Positions 37,995-45,841 of a stretch of DNA of 64,000 bases are shown here, piece by piece. Positions within the stretch are counted from its first letter, which is position 1. Every line of letters starts with the position of its first letter. Made by a program: the position numbers and the translations under genes. Location: NCBI GenBank assembly GCA_020722815.1, contig DYKB01000017.1, positions 39,828 through 103,827 of the forward strand, written 5' to 3'. This stretch comes from Caldithrix sp. (lineage in GTDB: Bacteria; Zhuqueibacterota; Zhuqueibacteria; Thermofontimicrobiales; Sulfurfontimicrobiaceae). The notes beneath the pieces are model-generated. The model saw only the letters and a program-made list of their open reading frames with translations. It searched no databases and was not told the origin of the DNA.

Positions 37995-39671
37995 TTATCT
38001 TAATGTCCCCTGATAATACGCGGTTAACTGACGTTTTCGAACCTCTGGAGTGGTATAATCCGGCAATATCATCGGCGAAATGCGATCCAGCCCCACGCCA
38101 GCCGCTTCAAGCTCTTTATTGTACTTTCGTACATGATCCAACGTGAGTTTTCCATTACCGGAATAATTTTTTGCATATTGACCGGCAGAAATTCCAGCAA
38201 TTCGCCCAAAAACTGTCACATCCAGCAAGGAATTCCCCATAAGTCGATTTTCGCCATGAACACCACCGCCGACTTCACCACCGATAAACAGGCCAGGAAC
38301 ACAACTTTCGCCCTTGTTCGTCATCTCCAATCCGCCATTCTGATAATGCAGCGTTGGGGAAATCAGCATGGGCTGTTTGGTGATATCGATATCAAAACGC
38401 TTGAAAAGAATATACTTGCCGGGAAATTCCCGCCTTACGGTCCCTTCGCCTTTGAGAAATTCAATCATCGGAGAATCGAGCCAGACCCCAAATTTTCCAT
38501 TGGGAGTAGGAACTCCTAAATTACGTTCTGCCGAGGTTTCCCGAATAATAGCGGCAGCTTCCACATCACGGGGTTCCCGTTCAAAAACGAATTGTTCACC
38601 TTTGATATTTAAAAGATTGGCGCCGGCACCTCGAAATTTTTCTGTAATTAAAATTCCTTCGGCCTGTTCCGGAAAGACAACGCCAGTGGGGTGATATTGA
38701 ACCGTATGGAGAAAACAGAGCGGAACTCCTACCCGATAGCCCAGAATCAGACCATCGCCGGTTGCGCCATAATGATTGGTAGTCATAAAATTTTGAATAT
38801 GTAAACGACCGGAGCCACCAGTTGCGAGAATAACCGCTTTTGCCTTAATGAAAAAATATTCTTCGGTTTCCAGATTATAGCAAATTGCGCCGCGACATTC
38901 GCCTTTTTCATTTAGTACCAGTTCCACGGCCGGCGAGAATTCAATCACCTGAATATCTTCCGGATGATTTCGAACTTCATCGCGCAGTGTCCGCATGATC
39001 TCGGCGCCTGTAATATCACCGGCATAATGCATTCGTTTGCGACAGGTGCCACCACCATGCATGGATTGCAACCGGCCATCAGGAAATTTGTTAAAGTTTA
39101 CCCCTAAATTTTCCAGCCAGGCCAGTACTTTCGGCGCCTCAAGAACGAGGGTATAGACCAGTTCTGGATTGTTCACAAAATGGCCGCCGCCCAGTACATC
39201 GAGGTAGTGATAATAGGGGGAATCCTTTTCCACCTTACTGGCGCCCTGAATTCCGCCTTCTGCCATCATCGTATTGGCATCGCCATTCCGGAGTTTGGTA
39301 ATGATGATAACTTTGGCACCCTGCTCCCGCGCCATCAAGGCCGCGGAATTTCCCGCGCCACCACCACCAATGACCAGTACATCGGTTTCGTACGCGACAT
39401 TATTTAAATCGATTAAATCAGGATTAACGCGACTTTTGGCTTCAATAATATCCACATATTCATTACTAATGACATACCCCTTGCTAGGACCGACCTTAAT
39501 TTCCCGACGCGTGCCAGGAATAAAATCGGGATGATATTTTTTGAGAATATCTTCACGCTGGGCTACAGGAATAGCCGGAAATTCTTTATTTTGTTTCTTC
39601 TGTTCAACCCGTTGCGAGCGGGTTTTTTCCACTAATTTTATTAATTCAAGTAGTTCTGGTGTATATGACAT
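37995..39671 (-). CDS. Fumarate reductase/succinate dehydrogenase-type flavoprotein (FrdA/TfrA-like)
   Basis: A 558-residue FAD protein. The FAD site is TDVLVIGGGGAGNSAALMA, followed by ITKLRNGDANTMMAEGGIQGA. Substrate-domain motifs MHGGGTCRKRMHY, HTVQYHPTGVVFP, TEKFRGAGANLLN and GGEVGGGVHGENRLMGNSLLD are intact, with the catalytic arginine in FRGAG. The histidine that binds FAD covalently in classical SdhA/FrdA (SHT) is replaced by Asn-Thr, as in soluble fumarate reductases, so FAD is probably non-covalent. It lies 67 bp after the iron-sulfur subunit gene. Methanogen thiol:fumarate reductase TfrA is the closest functional analogy; the actual substrate is inferred. Confidence 0.87.
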   Translation of the reverse strand: MSYTPELLELIKLVEKTRSQRVEQKKQNKEFPAIPVAQREDILKKYHPDFIPGTRREIKVGPSKGYVISNEYVDIIEAKSRVNPDLIDLNNVAYETDVLVIGGGGAGNSAALMAREQGAKVIIITKLRNGDANTMMAEGGIQGASKVEKDSPYYHYLDVLGGGHFVNNPELVYTLVLEAPKVLAWLENLGVNFNKFPDGRLQSMHGGGTCRKRMHYAGDITGAEIMRTLRDEVRNHPEDIQVIEFSPAVELVLNEKGECRGAICYNLETEEYFFIKAKAVILATGGSGRLHIQNFMTTNHYGATGDGLILGYRVGVPLCFLHTVQYHPTGVVFPEQAEGILITEKFRGAGANLLNIKGEQFVFEREPRDVEAAAIIRETSAERNLGVPTPNGKFGVWLDSPMIEFLKGEGTVRREFPGKYILFKRFDIDITKQPMLISPTLHYQNGGLEMTNKGESCVPGLFIGGEVGGGVHGENRLMGNSLLDVTVFGRIAGISAGQYAKNYSGNGKLTLDHVRKYNKELEAAGVGLDRISPMILPDYTTPEVRKRQLTAYYQGTLR

Positions 39672-39738
39672 CGCAGTTCCTCCTGCCGGAATAACTGAAT
39701 TGATTCTATGAAAAAAGATACGATTTTTTACTTATTAA

Positions 39739-40503
39739 TTATAGATATTGTTTTTCTTTCGGAACCCAAAATTCATCAGCAACATCTGGTTCATATTCCC
39801 GGTCCACGTAAGTCTTTTTCAACTCATTGGTACCCATTTTCATCAACGTTTGCAGCGATTCTTCATACCGGCCAGATTCGATCTGTTCCACCCGTTCTTT
39901 CAAATGTTGCGCGTGAGGCGTAATATATCGTCCGTTCAAACGACGCGCCAACTGACCAATATGATATTGTGGCAGTTCACCGGGACAACGAGCTGTGCAC
40001 AGACCACATTGGATACAATCAAATGAAATTTGTGAGGCCAGCGCAATATCGCCCCGAATTGCAGCACTAATATAATCCATCACCTGAACATCCATAGGAC
40101 AGGATTTGGTACAGGTGTTGCAGGCCACACAGCGGAAGATCTCGGGATAAAGTTTATGAATACTCTCACCAGACGGTTTGAGCTTATCCAAGTCATAAAC
40201 GGCCTTATTCACCGGAAAAAATGGGATCTGCGTTAAATACATGTTGGGTTGGACAACCGTCTGACAGGCCAGACCGACTTCAATTTTATAGTTGTTTGGC
40301 ATGCGATAAACAGTGGCACAGGCACCACAGATTCCGCCGCGACAACCACATCCGCGAATGAGTTGATATCCCGCGTATTCAAGCGCCTTTTGTATCGTCA
40401 GTGTAGAGGGAACCAGGTATCGTTTACCCATAATAAAAATTGGAATGAGATCCTGGCGAGTCACTTTGGCACTTGTTCCTGACCCGTTTTGAATTTCACT
40501 CAT
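39739..40503 (-). CDS. FrdB/TfrB-like iron-sulfur subunit
   Basis: 254 residues. An N-terminal 2Fe-2S ferredoxin domain (RGCGCRGGICGACATVY with the fourth Cys in GLACQT) is followed by two 4Fe-4S binding motifs, CVACNTCTKSCP and CIQCGLCTARCP. This arrangement links the FAD subunit encoded downstream to the HdrB/HdrC-like proteins encoded upstream. No membrane anchor subunit of SdhC/D type is encoded nearby, so the complex is probably soluble or attached through HdrBC. Confidence 0.87.
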   Translation of the reverse strand: MSEIQNGSGTSAKVTRQDLIPIFIMGKRYLVPSTLTIQKALEYAGYQLIRGCGCRGGICGACATVYRMPNNYKIEVGLACQTVVQPNMYLTQIPFFPVNKAVYDLDKLKPSGESIHKLYPEIFRCVACNTCTKSCPMDVQVMDYISAAIRGDIALASQISFDCIQCGLCTARCPGELPQYHIGQLARRLNGRYITPHAQHLKERVEQIESGRYEESLQTLMKMGTNELKKTYVDREYEPDVADEFWVPKEKQYL

Positions 40504-40715
40504 GCTATTTTTCTCCTTAAACTATTTATCAACTCGTTATATAATATTTATCATAAATTCTATCGATAGTTCGTGATAAGTGATGCGTAATGCTGATACG
40601 TCATGAATGAGCCGATAATTCAAATCGCTATTACGGATTACGTTTCACCCATTACGCCTGACTTATTATTCAATTTATCAATATAGAATTCATGAGTCAT
40701 TTGAGTATTAAATAC

Positions 40716-41567
40716 TCAGTTTATCAACTTCAAATCCTTCAAAAGTTTGTTTGGTCGAATAATATGTCGTTTCCACCAGCCGGCTGTTGCTTCATAGCCC
40801 AGAGCCAACGCTAATAATTCGCTAAAATAAAGAATGGGCAGCGAACTACTGGCCGGCGAACGCGTATCCAGATTTGCCTGACATAATGGACAGGCCGCGA
40901 CGATGCAATTGGCGCCGGCTGCCTTCGCCGATTGCTGAATATGGCCAACCATCTGCTTCCCCAATTCAACACGCGTGAAAGCCAAACTACCACCACAACA
41001 ATCAACTTTAGCCGGAAAATCAATTGCCTGTCCGCCTAATGCCTCGATAAACTCATCCATCATGGTTGGATTTTCAGGATTATCAAATTTGGTCACTTTA
41101 TTGGGACGAACCAGATAACACCCATAGTAACAGGCAGCTTTTAGTCCAGTCAGTGGCTTTACTACTCGTTTTTTGATTTCTTCGAGACCGATTTGATGAT
41201 AAATAATTTCCAGAAAATGCTTCGTTGAATATTTAATTTCAAGTGGCATTTCGATTATATCCGCAATTTCATTCCGTTTTTCGGCTGAAGCACTCAGCTC
41301 AAATTCGGTCGTTTTTAATCGGACATAACAAGCCGCACAGCAGACCGCTATCGGCAGATCCATCTTCTCGGCGATGGCGATATTTCGGGCTGGCAGCGCC
41401 AGTGAAAGTTTTTCATTGGTTGAATGGCCGGAGGAAGCACCACAGCAGTTCCAATCTTCCAATTCTATCAGATCGATTCCCAATAATTGGGCGCTGGTTT
41501 TTACCGAAAGGCCATATTCAATGGCAGTTCCGCCGGCTGAACACCCCGGAAAATATCCAATTTTCAT
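40716..41567 (-). CDS. hdrB: HdrB-like CCG-domain subunit (second copy)
   Basis: 283 residues with two CCG domains: WNCCGASSGHS ... CCAACY and VDCCGGSLAFTR ... CPLCQANLD. In HdrB these ligate the noncubane 4Fe-4S clusters that reduce disulfides. It overlaps the hdrC-like gene by 4 bp (41564-41567) and is followed by frdB and frdA. The arrangement parallels TfrB of methanogens, in which iron-sulfur and CCG domains are fused, here kept as separate genes. Confidence 0.88.
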   Translation of the reverse strand: MKIGYFPGCSAGGTAIEYGLSVKTSAQLLGIDLIELEDWNCCGASSGHSTNEKLSLALPARNIAIAEKMDLPIAVCCAACYVRLKTTEFELSASAEKRNEIADIIEMPLEIKYSTKHFLEIIYHQIGLEEIKKRVVKPLTGLKAACYYGCYLVRPNKVTKFDNPENPTMMDEFIEALGGQAIDFPAKVDCCGGSLAFTRVELGKQMVGHIQQSAKAAGANCIVAACPLCQANLDTRSPASSSLPILYFSELLALALGYEATAGWWKRHIIRPNKLLKDLKLIN

Positions 41568-42166
41568 TTCATCTTCTCCTGTTCCGGTTTGTTCGCGTTG
41601 ATGCGCTGTATGATTCGCTTAATATGTTCTGCTCCTCTGGTTTTATGTGGAAAAATATGTAATTTACCCCGCGAAAACATCTTGACTCCCAATACCCCAT
41701 CCTCCAAAAGCGCTTTAATTGAAAGTAATCCCCGTAAATTCCCCAGTTTCATCCCCATGACAAAGCCCAGTTCATACATCCGGCCAAATAGTTCCACCAG
41801 TTTAACAAACACCTGATGGGCAAAGGGTATATCTTTTACCTTCTTTCCTGGTTTGTGCAGACTCATCACCCGAAGCACGTCCATTATTTTGACAATTTCA
41901 ATTTCATTAGGACAACGGGCGGCACAAGTTTCGCAGGAAGCACAAATCCAGATTAAATCAGCCTGTAGTACCTGGTCCCGGAGTCCCATCTGAACCATAC
42001 GAATGATCTGATTGGGCGTAAAATCAGTCGCAAATGCCACCGGACAGCCTAGCGCACAGGTGTAGCACTGGTAGCAACGGTCTAAATGAGCCCCACTTTT
42101 TTGTTCGATAATCCGCCGAAAATCGGGATCAACTATTTCATCTTGATTTTTATAAATAATGTGCAT
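41564..42166 (-). CDS. hdrC: HdrC-like iron-sulfur subunit (second copy)
   Basis: A 200-residue protein with two 4Fe-4S motifs, CYQCYTCALGCP and CASCETCAARCP, and the HdrC landmark PNQIIRMVQMGL between them. The C-terminal ~70 residues are basic and extend beyond the size of the other HdrC encoded at 55052-55459. It passes electrons to HdrB, whose gene overlaps its stop codon. Confidence 0.88.
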   Translation of the reverse strand: MHIIYKNQDEIVDPDFRRIIEQKSGAHLDRCYQCYTCALGCPVAFATDFTPNQIIRMVQMGLRDQVLQADLIWICASCETCAARCPNEIEIVKIMDVLRVMSLHKPGKKVKDIPFAHQVFVKLVELFGRMYELGFVMGMKLGNLRGLLSIKALLEDGVLGVKMFSRGKLHIFPHKTRGAEHIKRIIQRINANKPEQEKMK

Positions 42167-42175
42167 GAACTTGCC

Positions 42176-43249
42176 TCATTTTGCCAACGTTCGGGAGAAA
42201 AAATTCACCATATCCGTGATCATCGTGTTCGATCTGATTGATTTTAGAGAATCCGGGTCAAGGGCTTCAATCTTCTGCTCCAGGGTCTTCTCTTTTTCCT
42301 CAAATGCTTTTGTCAATATTTTCCGTGGCTGAGATCGCGCTTTCGATATTTCTGATGAAGATAATTCATCGGTAAATAATGTTTTTGACAATGCCTGATC
42401 CTGAAAAAACAGGATTTCCTGCTCCGGCGTCGCCTGAAAAATTTTAAATTTTATTTTGGGTACTAATTGCCGAAACGATGCCTCCCATAATTCCTGCCGT
42501 TCCGCGATCATCTGGATATTTTCCGTTTCCGCATCAATAACAACCACAACCGGAACGTTGTGTACCGCCAGAAGGGAATGGGCAAGGGATAAAATTTTAT
42601 CTGTTTCCGGAACGGCCAGAATTTCAATATTTTCCAGTATCTGTCCGGGAAGAACTTTTTTATAAAGATTTGCTGCTGACGGACTGCTGGTTAATAAATG
42701 AGCTTTTTGTCTGCCAGCAAGCGTAATATGATAATCAGGTAACCCCAATTCCACGCAACGCCGATATTTTGTCATCAGACTGCTGGCAAAATTTTTATTC
42801 GTCAGCGCATATCCAATTTCATCGCCATTCCAGAGCAAAACCGGCGGCTGTCCCAGAAATTGCGCCAGTGTCAGGGCGGGTTCTGTATAGCCACTTTTGC
42901 TGAAGAAAATCCCCATGGTGGAAGATGGCCGTCGGGATAATTGCGCTTTCAATTTCGCGATGGGTTCAATATTGATGCGATTCTGATAATCTTTCGATTC
43001 CGCCAGAAAGGCCAATCCATTGAGATAGATGGCGCCATCAATTTGCTCCAGAATTTGCCCGCCCTCTACATAATTAAATGGCCAGCGGACTTCGGCGCCA
43101 CCGAGCTGCAATGCCCGAATTACCAGATATTCCAGCGCCTTCCCCGCAGGCCAGCCCGGTGTCTTGCCAGCCTTGATAGCCTGCCAGAGAGTTACCAGGT
43201 CCTCCCAGCCAAAACTTTGTATTCTTTCAATATAAGTTTCTTCACTCAT
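42176..43249 (-). CDS. PD-(D/E)xK nuclease-like (Mrr-like) protein of unknown role
   Basis: A 357-residue protein unlike its redox neighbours. Residues 37-110 read as a restriction-endonuclease-like fold: helix with E40 (GKALEYLVIRALQLGGAEV), then D71 in ILEQIDGAIYL and E84-S-K86 in FLAESKDY, the D...ExK triad. The rest includes a possible Rossmann-like strand VPVVVVIDAETENIQ and a Lys/Glu-rich C-terminal helix. It lies only 9 bp upstream of hdrC and in the same orientation, so it is probably co-transcribed. Whether it is a nuclease or uses the fold for binding is unknown. Confidence 0.65.
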   Translation of the reverse strand: MSEETYIERIQSFGWEDLVTLWQAIKAGKTPGWPAGKALEYLVIRALQLGGAEVRWPFNYVEGGQILEQIDGAIYLNGLAFLAESKDYQNRINIEPIAKLKAQLSRRPSSTMGIFFSKSGYTEPALTLAQFLGQPPVLLWNGDEIGYALTNKNFASSLMTKYRRCVELGLPDYHITLAGRQKAHLLTSSPSAANLYKKVLPGQILENIEILAVPETDKILSLAHSLLAVHNVPVVVVIDAETENIQMIAERQELWEASFRQLVPKIKFKIFQATPEQEILFFQDQALSKTLFTDELSSSEISKARSQPRKILTKAFEEKEKTLEQKIEALDPDSLKSIRSNTMITDMVNFFSRTLAK

Positions 43250-43669
43250 TGAAAAAATTCCTGATAAATTTTAATATAGGAATTACTTTATAGAACTCAC
43301 ATCTGGCATAGTAATAGCTGTCAGGTTAAGAATTATAAAATATTGATAATCATTTAATTTTTTTCAAATCTAATTTTCTTATTGACAACCTTAGTAGCCC
43401 TGGCACCCAATAAACCCGACTTTATTATACATGAAAATAAGGTTTTGGAATTGAGGATATTGTTGGTTACTAAAGTTCAAAAAAATTTAAATAAGGTCTT
43501 TATGTACCTGAAATTTATAGTATTAAGTGCGAATCATTATAAATTTACCAAACATTTAGCCAAGCTATTATCGGTAGATCCCCTGAGTTTACGTATCACG
43601 CATCATGCATGACGTAAATATGCTTTTTAATACTATATTCTTGATACCAAATAGAAAATTGTAAACCAT
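43250..43669. other. AT-rich spacer in the Hdr cluster
   Basis: About 420 bp without a convincing gene. A short sequence near 43595-43615 (ACGTATCACGCATCATGCATGACGT) belongs to a repeat family also present near 40575 and 48970-49033. Confidence 0.45.
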
Positions 43670-44794
43670 TTATTTATCAAAAGTTTCCAATTCGGCTTCC
43701 TTAAAAGTCGAAAGGGGCAATGGTTCGTCCAGCGCCCGGCCGGCCACATACTCAAAAACTTTCTGTGCATTCTCGCCAACCACCGTAAAAAGGCGACTGA
43801 TTTCAATATTCGATGGACAGGCTTCGGTACAGGCACCACATGCAACACACGAAGCTGCCATGTGGGTCATTCGCGTCAGATGAAAAAAGAGCGTGTCGTT
43901 AGGCATCCGAATGCCACCCCGACTTTCGGCCCAGTCAAAATATTTTTCAGCATCCAGTTCGAAGGTGGAAGAATTGAAAAAACATTCACGGCAATAACAG
44001 ACCGGGCAATTGGTCATGCAATTCAGGCAGCGAATGCAGGTACTTAAATATTCCAGCATCTTTTCCGGACCCGCAGCAGCTTTTCGGGCGCTTTCCAACA
44101 TCTCAGCCCGATTTATCGTACGTGTATTAATCCAGTTTTTAACAGCATCCGTTCGTGATTTGGGCAATTCTTGCAGCGTGTAATCCAATTTTTCCAGAAG
44201 TTGCATTCCAGCTTCGGTAGAGCCAATCAAGCTTAATTTCTGGGCATCTGCATTCCCCACCAAACCGATGGTCAGATCATTATAAAATGGCGTCGGATAT
44301 TGACACACCTGACAATTCCAGCGGAGTTCGTCCGATAATTTTCCATTTGACGCCGCACTCAAAAAATCATCCCCGGGTTGTGGATGTTCAGCAGCAAATT
44401 TTTGATATTTATCAAGTGAAAAAGCACCGTAACAGTCCATACTAATCACCAGCATATTTTCCAGATGCACCTGTTTGAGTTTGGTTAATTCAACCAGCGC
44501 CCGAACTTCGCACGGGCGCATGACCAACGCGATTTTATGCTGACTGGGTCCCATCTTTGTCATGCGCTGCATAATCCGGGCAGAATTGACCGGCATTACT
44601 GGCGCAAAGGGGTCAGCAAATTCCAATTTTTTCGGATCCGTGATCAGTGTTTGAACGACATTTGAGCGATTGGACATTTGCAACGGAATTAAGCACCCTT
44701 CAATGAGTTTTTTCTCAAACAAGGTATTCAAAAATTGCTGAATCGTTTGACGAACACTATTATTGACAATATTTAATGCGGTTACTCGCGCCAT
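43670..44794 (-). CDS. FrhB/FdhB-like flavin and iron-sulfur electron-transfer subunit
   Basis: 374 residues from the ATG at 44794, chosen because AAGGAG lies 7 nt upstream; a longer frame to 44815 has no such site. The N-terminal half has the F420-hydrogenase-beta landmark ALVMRPCEVRALVELTKLKQ and VISMDCYGAF. The C-terminal half binds 4Fe-4S clusters through CIRCLNCMTNCPVCYCREC and CVACGACTEACP. Relatives feed electrons from F420H2, formate or NAD(P)H into Hdr complexes. It is encoded between the MvhD-like and second HdrCB genes and probably acts as an input module. Donor unknown. Confidence 0.8.
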   Translation of the reverse strand: MARVTALNIVNNSVRQTIQQFLNTLFEKKLIEGCLIPLQMSNRSNVVQTLITDPKKLEFADPFAPVMPVNSARIMQRMTKMGPSQHKIALVMRPCEVRALVELTKLKQVHLENMLVISMDCYGAFSLDKYQKFAAEHPQPGDDFLSAASNGKLSDELRWNCQVCQYPTPFYNDLTIGLVGNADAQKLSLIGSTEAGMQLLEKLDYTLQELPKSRTDAVKNWINTRTINRAEMLESARKAAAGPEKMLEYLSTCIRCLNCMTNCPVCYCRECFFNSSTFELDAEKYFDWAESRGGIRMPNDTLFFHLTRMTHMAASCVACGACTEACPSNIEISRLFTVVGENAQKVFEYVAGRALDEPLPLSTFKEAELETFDK

Positions 44795-44933
44795 TCGACA
44801 TCTCCTTCGACCCAACCAGAAAGTTGGGAGGATTTGAAATATTGATTATATCGATTTCGATTTGTTTTCTATTTGTTCTCTGGTTCTGATAAAAAAATAA
44901 TTGGACAGGATTTTTTAAAAGGATTAAAGTTAA

Positions 44934-45225
44934 TTAGTGTCTGTCCGAAAAAATAACCGCTGCTGTCATTGCGAAGAGCGTTTTGTGCGACGGAGCTATT
45001 TCCGCTGTTACTTCGGGAGATTGCTTCGGCAAAAAACGCCTCGCCATGACAGGTTTTAGTATTTTCGGACAAACTCTCATTAGTGTCGGTCCGAAAAAAC
45101 AACCGCTGTTGTTATTGTGAAGAGCGTTTTGTGCGACGGAGCTATTTCCGCTGTTACTTCGGGAGATTGCTTCGGCAAAAAACGCCTCGCCATGACAGGT
45201 TTTAGTATTTTCGGACAAACTCTAA
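44934..45225. repeat. Tandem pair of 146-bp MITE-like elements
   Basis: Two copies (44934-45079 and 45080-45225) are nearly identical, differing at only a few positions. Each is bounded by TGTCCGAAAA and TTTTCGGACA inverted arms, with a second inner pair (TGTCATTGCGAAG and CGCCTCGCCATGACA). Reading frames spanning it are translations of the repeat and are not genes. Confidence 0.8.
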
Positions 45226-45298
45226 TTAAAACTATTTAATTTAAATTTTAATTCAGTCCACTATATCCTGTCAATCCTGTAATCCTGTCAAAAAATAA

Positions 45299-45724
45299 TT
45301 ATATCGCCCACGGCTCGCTTAATGGATTTTTACCGAGTTTTCTGATATGTTCAGTAAACTGACGGGCGGTTTTTGCGAATTTTGGACCTTCACTGGCCGC
45401 AATCCAGCGCAGCCAAACTCTATCTGCTCCTAATTCAAAAGTAGTTAAAATTGTATTGATCAAAGCTATCCGGCGACGGGCTTTAAAATTTCCATTTACA
45501 TAATGACAATCACCCGGATGGCAGCCACCAACGATAACGCCATCAGCACCGCGTAAAAGTGAACTCATGACATACGCCGGATCCAGCGTTCCCGAACACA
45601 TCATCCGAATGGGACGAATATTCGGTGGATATTGTAACCGCGTCGTGCCTGCCAGATCGGCCGCCTGAGAGGTACACCAGTTGCAAAAAAAACCAATAAT
45701 TTTCGGTTCAAACTCTTCAGCCAT
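45299..45724 (-). CDS. mvhD: MvhD/FlpD-like [2Fe-2S] subunit
   Basis: A 141-residue protein of the methyl-viologen-reducing hydrogenase delta family. Signature cysteines are in FFCNWCTSQAADLAG, MMCSGTLDP and VGGCHPGDCHY. MvhD/FlpD connects hydrogenase, formate dehydrogenase or NAD(P)H modules to HdrA. It lies directly downstream of the double HdrA gene (117-bp gap), as expected for a subunit of that complex. No hydrogenase large subunit is encoded in the window. Confidence 0.88.
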   Translation of the reverse strand: MAEEFEPKIIGFFCNWCTSQAADLAGTTRLQYPPNIRPIRMMCSGTLDPAYVMSSLLRGADGVIVGGCHPGDCHYVNGNFKARRRIALINTILTTFELGADRVWLRWIAASEGPKFAKTARQFTEHIRKLGKNPLSEPWAI

Positions 45725-45841
45725 AAAATTTAGTCTCCAATGCTATGCGACAATAATTTTTAACCGCAGATAACCCAGATTAAAACAACACAAATTTGTG
45801 AAATTTGCGAAAGCTGTGGTTTCTACTTAATATTTCTTTTC

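Noticed and set aside
43382..43612. 76-codon plus-strand frame in the Hdr cluster spacer
   Set aside because: No start signal, no domain, ends in a short dispersed repeat.
44869..45218. Overlapping minus-strand frames with repeated CHGEAFFAEAISRS text
   Set aside because: They are translations of the tandem 146-bp element.
44934..45225. Possible CRISPR array
   Set aside because: Only two units of 146 bp with no spacers and no cas genes; it is a tandem MITE-like repeat.
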